A stretch of DNA of 64,000 nt from Mytilus californianus (lineage: Eukaryota > Mollusca > Bivalvia > Mytilida > Mytilidae), in the NCBI RefSeq assembly GCF_021869535.1, contig NW_026262690.1, positions 17,943,001 to 18,007,000 on the forward strand, in the 5' to 3' direction. Below the pieces are notes generated by a model. The model did no database searches. It was given only the letters and a program-made list of their open reading frames with translations, and was not told the DNA's origin. Every line of letters starts with the position of its first letter. Position 1 is the stretch's first letter. Below are positions 33,742-45,804 of this stretch, piece after piece. A program made the translations under genes and the position numbers.

Positions 33742-35306
33742 CAGGGATGGGGTAATCGTAATCTGTAATCGTAATCGATTGTAATTGATTACATTTTTTC
33801 CAGTAATCGACAGTAATCTGTAATCGAAGACATTTTCGATTACATGTAATCGTAATTTAATCGATTACAGCAAAAATCATGATGTAATCATCGATTACTT
33901 TCGATTACATTTCGATTACTTTAGTAAAATAGTTTGATGAAATATAACCTATTTTAAATGAAAACATTTATGTATTCATCACTTTGAAGTACTGATATGA
34001 CTTAAGAGTTTATCAACTGCCTTTATATTTCTATCTATTGTCTCAAGCTGCATTATGATCAACCAGATCCCCTACCATAATTTACTTTATATCTAGCTTT
34101 TGAAACAAATGGATTTATATGCTTGTCAATAAGTCAACACCTTTTATATTAAAATAAGAAAATAGATTTGAAATAAGAAAATAGATTTAAAATAAGAAAT
34201 GACTGTCTTAAGTTAAGTTCTGTACTTCCTTAAAGTAGTAAGCTTATTTGTATTAAATTTCCTAAAAGCATACTTTTCAATAAGATTTAAGCTTAGAATT
34301 AATAGATAAACAGTTGATTTCTTATAATGTTATGATATACATGTATATAAAAAATAAGTACACAAAATCCTTTTAACAGTGAACCAATGCCTATGCATTG
34401 AAATTCTTTTCAGAAAAAGATACATGTATCCCTTGTTGACACTATAAATATATACTGTTTATAATTTTATTATAGAATAAAAAAATCTTAACAAACTTCT
34501 TGTCTTTACTAATCAGATGATCAAAGTCTTCTAATCACTATATAAGACACATACTTTGTTTTTATTTCAATTACTGTTTGTCTAATTAAGATGGAGATTT
34601 ACAATGTTTTGCCCCAGGTTATAAATTGTACTCAATTGGCAGTTTTATAACCTATAATTAAGGTGGTTTTCCAACAAAAGGATTAAATCATGTTTGTCAT
34701 TATAATTATAAATTTTGATCCTTAAAATTAGCTGAACTAATTAATAATTCTACTTTTTTATACTTTCTTCAGAGAAAACTTCCAACATTGTAAATAACTA
34801 TGCTAAAATATACCTGCTTTTAATGAATAAAAACAAAAAAGCTACCTTAAGTCAGTACGGAAGCAAAATTATTGAAATAAAACCTTGAACATATATATAA
34901 GTGATTGATGGAATGCAATGTCATCTCTAATTCATGTTGAAAGTCAAATTTCTAGATTTTTTAAAATAATTCTGATCCTCAGTAAGAGATTCCATCTAGA
35001 TAACAACTGTCAACTTATAATTTGGAAACAATGATTTAAATGCTGTTTTTTGGTAAAGTTCTAAATATCTACTATACAAACGTTGATCAACATAATAGTT
35101 TTTAACTTACTTTTTTTTTGTTTTAAATTTTGAAGCATGTAATTGACAGTAATCGAAAAGTAATGTAATTACTTTTGATAAAGTAATCGATTGCAATCGA
35201 TTACATACAAAAATCTGAGTAATCGATTATTAATCGATTGCACAAAATACCTTCATGTAATCGATTATTAATCGATTACATTTGTCAGTAATCGTGCCCA
35301 TCCCTG
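33742..35306. mobile_element. Non-autonomous hAT transposon with perfect 8-bp target duplication
   Basis: The ends are CAGGGATGGG (33742) and inverted CCCATCCCTG (to 35306). AATATGAC is duplicated exactly at 33734-33741 and 35307-35314. The 8-bp duplication and CAGGG ends are diagnostic of hAT. Both subterminal regions (about 33755-33920 and 35140-35295) are packed with TAATCGATTA-like palindromic motifs, probable transposase-binding sites. The 1.2-kb AT-rich interior has no transposase frame. Confidence 0.9.
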
Positions 35307-35369
35307 AATATGACATTGAGAATTAATTGAACTTTATTTGTTTATAGTCTGACAACAGATTTACTAAGT

Positions 35370-35610
35370 ATTGCACAACAGCAAGAAATCTTTAATTGAA
35401 TATAAATTCAATTCATATAACTAATTTCAAGTTCTTTGACTACATTTATTCAGAATCCTATAATGTGTCAAATATTTAATTACAATCCAAATTCAGACCT
35501 GAATCAAGCTTGAATATTGTGTCCATTTTTGCCTCAACTGTTCAGGGTTGGACCTCTGCGGGCGTATCTAGCTGCGCTCAGCGAAGCAGTTTATTCAAAA
35601 AGTTACGATT
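35370..35610 (+). repeat. Dispersed element end ('cagggttggacctctgcgg' family), copy 1
   Basis: Shared blocks are 'gtgtcaaatatttaattaca', 'gaatattgtgtccatttttg', 'gttcagggttggacctctgc' and 'agctgcgct'. Copies occur at 45950-46180 (+) and 46990-47220 (inverted). Confidence 0.75.
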
Positions 35611-35699
35611 TCTGTATTTTGTTCATTTCCGTTTCTGGTAACCACCCATAATATCGTTTTATTCATAACTTCCTGTTTAAAATTTCGTTTTTCGTATTT

Positions 35700-35738
35700 C
35701 CAAGGATTTGTATAGTGATACACTATACAAATCCTTGG
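35700..35738. repeat. Perfect hairpin, 18-bp arms, 'atttgtatagtg' copy 2
   Basis: CCAAGGATTTGTATAGTG / CACTATACAAATCCTTGG with loop ATA. It shares its inner arm with 29478-29508. It is followed by 'tattttttag', also found after 'aaatccttgt' at 46187. Confidence 0.85.
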
Positions 35739-37109
35739 TATTTTTTAGAGTTATTTAACCGAGAATAGAGATTGTTTACGAGAAGGGCATGAAGTATTTG
35801 GGTTACAAGTAATAGGCGGTGTTTAAGAACCCAAATCGTGGTATGTCACAAAATTTAGTGATTAGAAAATGACTTCGTGTCAGGAAATTTGGACTGTGAA
35901 TGATATCCGAAGCGCAAGAATCGTGGAACACATTGGTACAAAAACATGACTGGAATAAATAAATTGACACAAACTTGTCCGAATTATGACCGTATTATTA
36001 ATTAAAAAAAGTCGGCCAACAAACAAAATGTATTATAACAAGTCCTTAGATGTACCACAAGGCTGTCGTTTTTTTGTTGACAAACAGCACACACCTTCTG
36101 TTCCCAGTCCCTCAATAGAGTCATTAAACAACTTCTTCTTTTTGGTTAAGTCCATGTTTTCAATTGTAATTATATTTGCACCTTGCATAATAATCTTAAA
36201 AGCATCAACCCTAGTATTTTAAGTTTTCATTTCACTCTGTACTCATAATACTTGTGTTGCATACCAATGCATATGCTTCATTTTATGGGCACTACAAACC
36301 ATAGCTTAGAAATAAAAATAAATTTGATGTAGGTAGTCTAAAAGAGAGCATTTCTCCACGTTTTTGCTATTTACTAAAATCATGTTTCTAAAGCGGCAAT
36401 TACATGTAGAACAGTGGTTGTCAATCAAAAATATGTATTTAAGAATCTGAAAAATTATGAAGAACATTATATATTCATGATAGAACATGTCACAAAAGGG
36501 TTTCGGAGGAAATAAAAATTATAAAATAAAATCCTTCCACCACCCCCATATTTTTTTTTTAAAATCTGGATGAAAATCTAATTAATTTAAATTGGCCTTA
36601 AGAATATATATACATAATTTTTATATTTGAAAAAAATCTAATCTCAACTTGTACCTGTGGTTGAAAGTTGACAGAACATATATATTTTGCTGATTATAAA
36701 TAATGTAAATTATTTCCCTATGATATTAGCAGATCAGAAATTGCCATAGAAAAATATCCGAATTAAATTTACACAATTACTTTTTATTAGAAAACAAGTA
36801 ATAGATTATTGACCAATAAAACAATGTTTAGAACTAATAACTTATAGAATGTCAATAAGATAGAAGTGTTCATATCCAAGTCAAGTTTTGCTTTTATATG
36901 AAATAACACATTTGACCCAAGACTGTATTTGTATTGCAATTTGAATTGTGATACATTTGTTGATGCATTTGTATCAACAAATGTAGCTCCATTGTGAAAT
37001 CTTGCAAGGAAACATAACCCTATACTGACTATATTACATGTAAATGACATTTACAATAACAGTTTCATATTGTAGAACTTGATAGAGAAGCAAACTGTGA
37101 ATATAAACA
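35739..37109. other. Upstream flank of the TNF-like gene; no gene seen
   Basis: AT-rich. The frame at 35986-36222 (+) is unrecognised. The probable 5' UTR or promoter of the TNF-like gene lies at the right end, but no convincing TATA or initiator site can be chosen from sequence alone. Confidence 0.35.
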
Positions 37110-40100
37110 ATGGCTGACAATGCTGGTGGTGCAAATATACCGGAGGAGCGTGCAGCAATGCTACCAGATGACAAAGCTAAAAAGGATAAAAAAGAAGGAG
37201 GAGGAGGAAAGTACATGAAAAAGACCACTCTGACCATTCTGCTCGGGATTCTGAATGTCTTTTTGCTGGCCATCTTGATTTTCATCATTGCCTTTTTTGT
37301 AAAGGATAAATCCCAGAGAGTAATTATCAACCCTTCCAAGACATTTTGTCTGCCTTGTGATGAGATTTCCATCCATCCTGATGATGATCCAATTAATTTC
37401 AGACAATTTTCTAAGAGAAAAGAAAATGGAAAGGAGATTTGTTGTGCAGATGAGGGTCAAAACTTGGATAAATTAATGGAATTGGTAAGTAGTAATATAA
37501 ACAGTGTAATTTCATCGGAATACATGTATAAAAAATAGGTCCATATCATTTTCAAGCCTCCAGAGTTAAATGAAAATTCTTTCAACAGGTGTATTAATGT
37601 ATAGAATGTATGCAGATATCACAAAATCATTGAATGTAACCACTTTCTTTATACCTTTTTGGAAACTCCTAAAAACCATTTAAAAATGAAAAATGATTTA
37701 TTATTGTCAGTGAAGGGAGGAGTCATGATAAAAGTATTTATTACATTGGTAGCAATGAATTACATTGATTTCCCAGTCAAATAAAAACCGATAATTTCAC
37801 ATGTGAAATAAACGTGGTTATTTCACTCTCTGACGTCATACAACAATAGGCGTTGTCAAGACGTCGATAACGTCGGATCAAAACAAATTGTGAATGCGTA
37901 GGAACAAGATATAGTTCCTTACATTTTCTACATTAATTTCCTTAAAAAAAGCCATTTGCCAATGTAATAAAATGAATAACTAATCAAAGAATTCAAATAT
38001 CGAACAATATTCAACTCGTGACCGAACAACACTGATAATTAACTCATGCGCTACGCGCATTCGTGAATTAATGTGTTGTTCGGTCACTCGTTGAATATTT
38101 TTCTCTATTTGAATTCTTCGATTAGTTATTCTTTAATTATTTGATCCTGAAATTGTAAAACAAAACAATATTCTCCAATCCTTTTATTCTAGTCACTTTA
38201 AAAAGTGCTGAAATGAGACTTTTGACGTCTAAATGTGCTAAATTTCATATTTGACAAAAAATAGCCATCGTACATTGTACATACAGTTTGCAGTAAAATA
38301 TGATATGAGAAACAACCTTTTTACAAATTATATTTGACTTGCATATTTGTTTAAAACATCAGTTTCTTTGAGGCTGCGGCTAATGTCTGATATAATAAGA
38401 TATTTATTTTATTTTTTCGCAGTTTATTGTTAAATTCACAAGGTTTGAAGACCTAAAGTAAATATGTAAGACAAAAGTTAGTCATATTTTTTTGTTGTCT
38501 TACAAAATGATGAATTGTGACATCTCAATTCTTTATTACTCCAACCATAAGAGAGAAAATGGCTTTGTCATGCATGTCTTTCCATTTTATTTTGGGGCAA
38601 ATTATGGGGAGTTACCAAATTCCTTTTTTAAGTTTTAAAAGTTGATTGAACAATGTAAAAACAGAAATTTCAGCTGTAATAGCATTTCAAATTTATAAAA
38701 AATTCTGACATTTTGTCAGAAATCCCAATTTTTGGTGAAATTATATAACATTTTATGCTATTTTTCAAGACCTCTACACCTTTCAATTCTTTTGGTTTAC
38801 ATGTTTTACTATTTTTATTAAAATATAGATCAGGAAATATAAATGTATTAAAGTTACATGATTTTTTTGACATATAATATAAAAATGAGATGTGGTATAA
38901 TTGTCAATAAGACAAATATCCACCAGATACCAAATGATGTGGACATAACCAACTATAGGTCACAATATGGCCTTCATTAAGGTTAGTCCCACTTTTTTGT
39001 TTTACATGCAAATATCATAAAAACCCAGACATTTTCCATTAAAGAACTTCTAACCTTAAAATATATCCATTCCACAAAAATGACGAAATGTGAAATTTTT
39101 ATTTTTCAGTATGTTGAAAGGAAACATGCTATGAAAGCATCAGGTATGTATCTTTGCATAAGTATAAAACTAAAGTTGAATAAATGTAAAGCTTAGGTCC
39201 AGTTCTATATTGTGGTCAAGGCAAGTTATTATTTACAAATTGTATTGAAAATAAAATATAGATGTTGGATGTATACAAGTACATTGGAGTTTTATTAAAA
39301 TATCGAGCATATCTGGAATGTTGCAGCAAGATCAGCAACATTATGACTTTTGCAACTTAAAAAAAATATGTATGTTGAGAGAGGCATGAAAGGTTAGGAA
39401 CTGGTTTTGTCTGTTAATTTTTAATTTAAAAATAATTGATATATATATAGCAATAATGATTAATAATGTAAGTGTTTTACAGCAATGAACACCCAGGAAC
39501 TTCAGGCAGCATGTGACAGTAAGGTGGATGACTTTGAACCGAGAGTTATGGCGAGGGTTGCTGGTATATCTGGTACAAGACCAAGTAAGTTAGGGAAAAA
39601 CATAAAATGTAGAGAATAGGTTCTGGCATATGATCTTGTAACAAAAATAAATTATGCACAAATGTTTCAAATGCTTGAATACAGCCTATTCATTGATGCT
39701 TCCAGTTTCCTTATTGTTCACTTTGAATTCAGTGTATTGGTAGCTAACAATAGTCAATCTCCTGTCACTAAGTTACTGGGGTTTATACATCATAGTTTTA
39801 TTTTTATGTTCCCTAATGCATCCTATTGCTCTTTCGAAATACATCATCTGCTCAGACTTTTTCACTATACATTTTCCTTTAGATACTGAGTTGATATTTT
39901 GTGTGCAGATGTGCACAGATGATTAACAGATCAGATTTTTATGTTCCAATATAAATACTTTCGACTTTTGCCCTTGGACTTAAAATATACTTTCAGTTAT
40001 TAAACTTATGTTTTGTAGTTAATTATATAATGAGATACAAAAAGAGTATTTGTTGACATGTTATAAAAGGAATAATAATACTTGAACCTAAACATTTACT

Positions 40101-40606
40101 CGGCAAAGGTATTGACATATTTCAGCATAACTAGTGTTTAAGTACCTTAAATCAACCATATTATGCAGAGAAGAAATTTTTTTTTTTTGTGTTTTACAGA
40201 TGGTGTCAACCATATTGTTGACTGGAAGACAACTGGTAATGAAAGAGGTCTCTTCTTCAAAGAAAATGTCACCTATGATGTCGCAAAGGATGAGTTTGTC
40301 ATCAACAAACCAGGATATTATTATGTCTACTCCCAGGTCACACTGGATTTCAGTGCTGCCACACAAGATAAGACCAAAAGTCTTTGCCACTACCTGTACA
40401 AAACTCCTCCAAGAGGACAACCAGATAAATTATTGGAAAACAGTCGCACTCGTTGTAAATTCCAGGGTACCAGCACACAATCAACAAGTTATATTGGAGC
40501 AGTCTTTAATTTCAACAAGGATGACAGATTGATGGTGAAAGTCAGTGACCCAAATATTCTTGATGGAGCAGACTCAAAGAGTTATTTTGGACTTCATATC
40601 ATTTAA
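37110..40606 (+). CDS. TNF superfamily ligand (type II membrane protein), four exons
   Basis: Exons are 37110-37484, 39110-39143, 39483-39584 and 40200-40606. They are AG/GT bounded and phase-consistent, giving 918 nt and 305 residues plus stop. ATG is in good context (aacaATGg). Residues 1-38 are cytosolic and basic before the membrane (KKDKK, YMKK); 39-64 form one hydrophobic span (TILLGILNVFLLAILIFIIA), so type II topology. A stalk with FCLPC and ICC cysteines follows. The last exon (171-305) is the TNF homology domain: HIVDWK, NKPGYYYVYSQVTL (canonical G-x-Y-x-VYSQV strand), a likely disulphide pair in SLCHYLY / RTRCKFQ, and terminal YFGLHII (canonical FFGL-x-K-L end). ENVT is a glycosylation candidate. 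It is predicted to trimerise and signal through a TNF receptor; the specific subfamily is unclear, as bivalves have expanded TNF ligands. Confidence 0.9.
37974..38131. mobile_element. Foldback element in TNF-like intron 1
   Basis: 'gaataactaatcaaagaatt' (37974) pairs with 'gaattcttcgattagttatt' (to 38131). Further pairing is 'cgtgaccgaacaacac' / 'tgtgttgttcggtcac'. The centre is 'catgcgctacgcgcat'. The arms are ~70 bp with a few mismatches. Just upstream, 37795-37870 has a short 'tttcacatgtgaaa' palindrome. Confidence 0.8.
38132..39109. other. Rest of TNF-like intron 1
   Basis: AT-rich intron with the mussel 'ttgtcaataagacaa' repeat copy at 38880-38978 and an acceptor at 39107-39109. No additional exon was recognised. 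Confidence 0.5.
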
Positions 40607-40978
40607 ACATTTATTTAATTTCAAGAGGGGGGTTTTCATCAATTATATATAAAAAATATGGATTGACAATCTTAGAGTTTCATGCTTTTAAAATTTTCAT
40701 TGTTTTTGGGAGAAGTAAGAACATTTTTTCATTATTGTAAAGTTCTAATTGACAAAAATTGAGATCAATCACTGAAACATATTTTAAGTTGAGAAAGTTG
40801 TGACAAGTGAATTACTTTGAACATAAGAATTTAAAGGACTGTTTTTATCACTTCAGTAATAATCAGTGCCATATTTAGATTTTGTGTTTGTGTTGATTAG
40901 AGTTTTCTTTTTTCAATAGTTTTGGTTGTAACATTCCTTATAACATTTTTTATGATCAGAAGGTATATTTCCTGTTTA

Positions 40979-40984
40979 AATAAA
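40979..40984 (+). promoter_or_regulatory. Polyadenylation signal AATAAA of the TNF-like gene
   Basis: AATAAA lies 373 bases after the stop, followed by a T-rich stretch (ctgtttcaacttttctcatc), which fits a 3' end near 41000. Confidence 0.55.
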
Positions 40985-43180
40985 TCTGTTTCAACTTTTC
41001 TCATCATTTATTTGATTCCTGACAACATGAAATATGGGAAGAAAAAGTATGATAATTGAAAATCCCATTTCTTTTTAAATCGGATTTTTGTGAACATCCT
41101 CTTTGGGAAATAATTATTTCTATAATTTATTATACATTTTTCATTTTTTTTACTGCGTCCATCTACATCCAATATATTTTTATGGAGCCCTCAAACCCCA
41201 CTTTTATTTTTAATCCAAGGCCTGCTACTGCAAATTACCTTACTAAAATATAATTTGTCTAATTTTGTTCTGAGCTAAAAGAGAGGCGAAAGATACCAAA
41301 GATACCATAAAACTACACAACACTATTGATACCATAAAACTACACAACACTATTGAATACACTTAATGATTGTGCAACTCCAAGCAAGATCGCATCAGTT
41401 GTTACTGTATTTAAACAGGAAATACAAACAAAATGTGTGACATTGTATATATTTAATGCCCTACTAACTTGTTTTGCTTTGATTGTTAATGTACTAGCAT
41501 ACAATAAATAGCTTTATGTAACTTTTATTATCATATTTACTTATTGTACTCAATATAATTTAGGTTACACCTATTAACTTATATTTTTTTTAAATGATAC
41601 CATTTTCGATTTAAGACAGCTCAAGATATGTGCTGAGAAAATAAAAAATTATTTTTTTTTTAGTTTTCACACCATAGTGCTAGCAGATTTCTTTTCGATA
41701 CAAACACCATTTATTGTGTTAGTGAAAAAAAAGTCAAGAAAAAATATGCAATCACACTCGTATTGTTGTTCCTTTAATGTTTTAACACAACTGTATTAAA
41801 ACTCAAATAATAAACTAAATTGAGATGTTGTGTATACATTGGAAAGAGAGAGTATATAACCCATTATTTTTTAAATGATTTCTTACCAATTTCTACCATA
41901 TTGGTGAAGGACATGCTGCACAACTTGTAATTTGTTGATTTTATAGTTTTATAGAGAATTAATCACCCAAAAAAATGTTTGTATGTTGTTATATATTTTA
42001 AACTATGTATATCATTTTTTCTTTATTGTTGGTTAGCAAAGCATTCCTAACTTCTAAGGGCAGTTTATACTACCTCTAAAAAAATTAAAATTAAATAAAA
42101 TGAACAAAATAACATGCATAGACATGGGGATTAATAAGTTTTTATATACCTTAACATTAATGATGATGTCCTGCCTTTAATTGAATTTGATATTCAGTTG
42201 CTAAGAAATAAAATTAAAAAGTAAGAAACTTAATTTTTCATGAAAATGTAATATATTGATTAAGAGTTGTTAAGTTATAATTATTCATAAATCATTGTAA
42301 AATGGCAATATTCTTTTGTAGCATTATACCAATATAAAGAAGCATTTTAAATGCTCAGCTTGAAAGCTTTTGAACTAATGTATTTTAATCTTATAACTTA
42401 ATCTGTGTTTTGTCCTGTTTTGTAAATATGTCTTTAGTTTTTTTAATAAAAAAAGCACACAAAAAAATTGACTTTCTCTTTGTAGCTAAACATATTAAAA
42501 TAAGGAGATGTGGTATGATTGCCAATGAGACAACTATCCACCAGAAAACAATTGACATGGAGGTCTTTTTTTTCTTATTTAGCTTACAAACATATCAACT
42601 ATTAGCATTACATGAAATTCTTTGTTAAATGTTATGGGATCTAGTCTACTTTAGAATTTACATTGCCCTGCCTTTTAACTAACATGGATGACAGGACTAA
42701 AAATAGCACTAAGGGCTAAAAAAAACCACTTCCAATATAATATCCATTAATGAGAAATAAAAACTCACATCTATTTTACTTTCAGTCCATCCGTGAAATT
42801 TTTGTAGCTCTTTTCTCAGGAACTACAAATTAGTTTTCTGAAATTTGGTATCAAGCTTCATGTGATGTCATGCGACACCTTTTCAGATTCATCACCCACC
42901 AACTTTCCTGTTCACTGAATACTTATATAGTCTTACACATTATCACCATGTATGGCATTTTCAGTTCATTTATCTCAGGACATACAGATCAGAGCTTTCT
43001 GAAATTTGGAACAAAGGTTATGTGAGCCAGCTTTACCATGTTATGAATTTATTGACAGGATTTTAAAATTAGAAATAACACATTGAGTAGATAGCAAAGT
43101 TTTGGTGTTGTATAATGGTATCAGGCTGTTATCTTCTAATTGTTTAGATAATTTCTTTTCACAATAATTTAAGGATGTTT
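40985..43180. other. Non-coding sequence with small mussel-repeat fragments
   Basis: 41282-41330 carries 'gagaggcgaaagataccaaa' with a tandem 'gataccataaaactacacaa' duplication. 42495-42560 carries the 'ggagatgtggtatgattgcc' repeat. No gene is recognised. Confidence 0.45.
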
Positions 43181-43199
43181 GCTAGTCTTCATTTTTGTT

Positions 43200-44440
43200 G
43201 AGCCTGCGACTTTTGTGGCAGAAAGCTCGACATAGGGATAGTGATCCGGCGGCGGCGGCGTTAACTAACTTCTTAAAAGCTTAATATTTCAGAAGGTATA
43301 AGAGGATTCTTCATACTTTGTATATAGATGCCTTATGATATGAAGTTTCCGTCTGTCCATTTTCCTTGACCTCATTTTCATGGTTCAGTGACTACTTGAA
43401 AAAAAAGTTCAGATTTTTTGTAATGTTAATTTCTCCCTTATTATGAGTAATAGGATAACTATATTTGGTATGTGCGTACCTTGCAAGGTCCTCATGCCTG
43501 TCAGATAGTTTTCACTTGACCTCGACCTCATTTCATGAATCAGTGAACATGGTTAAGTTTTCGTGGTCAAGTCCATACCGTATAGCTGGTAATTTTCACG
43601 GGGTGTTTATTTCTGCTTATTTTGGCGGATGAAGGAACATCGCGAAAATAAATTCCGCGAAAATTTATGCATACATTTGGTACTTTCTAATAGCTAAAGA
43701 GTTTTGTAAACGATCTATGTTTTCCGGTCGACGGGTCAATAACTGTTAATGATAGTTTAAACAACACAAATGCCATATGGCATTATTCACATTTAATTAA
43801 TGAAATCGCTGTCAAGTGTTAATTAGTTAATTAGTGTGAAATAATATAAGAGTGTAAGGTATTCTGTCAAGTATTTACCCTTTTTCATTAGTGTCAAATT
43901 ATATAAGCGTTGCAAGTTACTCTAAATAATTTTACAACCTAATTAGTACATCAAAGGTCAATTTCGTAACTAATCAACCGTAACATTTACAAGGAGTTTG
44001 TACCCCTGTGACAAATATCTAAGTACCGGTATTCTATTGATGAACTGTATCAAAATATAATCAATAAATGAGACATTGTGCAGGTAAAACAATCATTTAA
44101 CCATAACAATAGACACGTGTTTGTCAATTTTTACAACTTTTTAACTGCAACCATTTCAGATTCCGCCAAAATATTTAATTCGGATTTCAGAATCCGCCAA
44201 AATAAAAACCGCCAAAATTTTTCGTATACTTTGTTGCCACTAAATCGCGAAATTTTACAGCCGCTAAAATAACCCGCTATACGGTATCTCGGATACTATA
44301 AGCAATAGGTCTACTATATTTGGTGTATGTAATGAATGTAAGGTGTACATGTCCAACTGGCATGTGTCATCTGACCTTGACCTCATTTTCATGGTTCAGT
44401 GGTCATAGTTTAGTTTTTATACAACCACAAAACATTTTGC
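43200..44440 (+). repeat. Dispersed tandem-type repeat ('gacctcattttcatggttca'), interrupted by a MITE
   Basis: Units with 'cttgacctcattttcatggt' recur at about 43367, 43515 (diverged) and 44380. They carry 'ctatatttggt.tgt' between them. The third unit is split by the MITE at 43578-44284, after which 'tctcggatactataagcaat' continues it. Confidence 0.65.
43578..44284. mobile_element. TA-flanked MITE (Tc1/mariner-type)
   Basis: CCGTATAGCTGGTAATTTTC (43578) matches inverted AAAATAACCCGCTATACGG (to 44284). TA is duplicated on each side (43576-43577 and 44285-44286), and the host repeat rejoins as 'gtccaTAtctcgg'. Inside, 'ccgccaaaat' / 'cgcgaaaat' motifs recur. There is no transposase frame. 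Confidence 0.7.
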
Positions 44441-44876
44441 GGTCAAATTGGTATCACGTCGTTGCCGTCGTCGTCAGCGTCGTCCGAAGACAGTTGGTTT
44501 CCGGACAATAACTTTAGTATAAGTAAATAGAAATCTATGAAATTTCAACACAAGGTTTATAACCACAAAAGGAAGGTTGGGATTGATTTTGGGGGTTATG
44601 GTCCTAACAGTTTAGGAATTAAGGGCCAAAAAGCATTTTTCTAGTTACCAGACAATAACTTGTGGAACGGTGTATGGATCTCTCTGAAATTATACCACAA
44701 GTTTCCATACCACAATGGGATGGTTAGGATTTGCTTTGGGGGGTTATGGCTCAAACCCTTTAGGAATTAGGGGCAAAAAGGGGGGAAAAACAAGGGTTTC
44801 CTGGTTAATGGACAATTAAAAAAAAGTACAATGTTATGTTTGGATTACCTCCCTTACACTGCTTTTAAATTATGTA
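44423..44876. repeat. Large inverted repeat, outer left arm
   Basis: This pairs with 47510-47965 on the opposite strand: 'cgtcgtccgaagacag', 'ggttgggattgattttgggg', 'ggtatggaaac.tgtggtata', 'caagggtttcctggttaatg' and 'cccttacactgcttttaaat' all recur inverted and in order. The arms differ by scattered substitutions and homopolymer length. Confidence 0.75.
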
Positions 44877-44946
44877 TAAAGAAATGTTGTATTGTCTTGA
44901 GGTGATTTGCTGTCAATTTATTTTTAGAAGTTACTATTTAATAAAC

Positions 44947-45761
44947 TGTTATCACAGAGATATGTCTCGCCTTTTTGTAATTTTGATAATGCAAATGTTG
45001 AAATTAAAATAGCAATACTTTAACATGTAAGTTATGCAAATATTCAAAGTCGATGAACCATGACTGAAGGTACATGGTTAAACAATCTCCATTGAAGGAG
45101 ATGTGCCAATGCTAATACAACTGCATACCAAATACCATTGACTTATTATAAGTCGTTCCCTTTAAACAAACCTAAACACAAACATTAACTTGTAAACTAT
45201 GTAAAAGTTTCAAAGTCAATGAACCATGATCGGGGGTTGGGCTATATAATCTCCATGGAAACAATACTTGCAAATGCCAATAAATTTGCATACCAAATAT
45301 CATTGACTTAACATGAGCAGTTCATCTTAAACTGATCTAATCACAAACTAATACATGTAAACTAAGCAAAAGTTTCAAAGTAAATAGACCATGACTGAGG
45401 GGGCGAGGCCAAATATTCTCCATGGCAATGAGATGTGCTAATGCTTATACAACTGAACACCAATTAACATTGGCCTACCACTAATGGTTCCCCTTGAACT
45501 GACCTAATCACAAACTAATACATGTTAACTTATCAAAATTTTCAAAGTCTATAGACCATGACTAAGGGAGCAGAGCCAAATAATCTCCATGGTAATGAGA
45601 TGTGCCAATGCTAATACAACTGCATACCAAATATCATTGACCTACCACTAGTGGTTCACCATGAACTAGACCTAATCACAAACTAATACATTGTTGACGT
45701 CGATTACGCCGGAAACAGCATACCTATGTCTCGCTTTTTGACTCCATCAAGGCGAGACAAA
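44947..45761 (-). mobile_element. Tandem-core ('pearl'-like) repeat element, copy C, with short terminal inverted repeats
   Basis: The left end has TGTCTCGCCTT and the right end AAGGCGAGACA, an 11-bp inverted repeat. Four or more ~170-bp units contain 'ctccatgg.aatgagatgtgc', 'acaactgcataccaaat' and 'ctaatcacaaactaatacat'. The right unique end carries 'gattacgccggaaacagcat', matching inverted 'tgctgtttccggcg' in copy A (1830-1843). It is inserted within the left arm of the large inverted repeat. Confidence 0.75.
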
Positions 45762-45804
45762 AATGCTGATTAAGGAATATTAATTTTAGACATGATTATG
45801 TATG

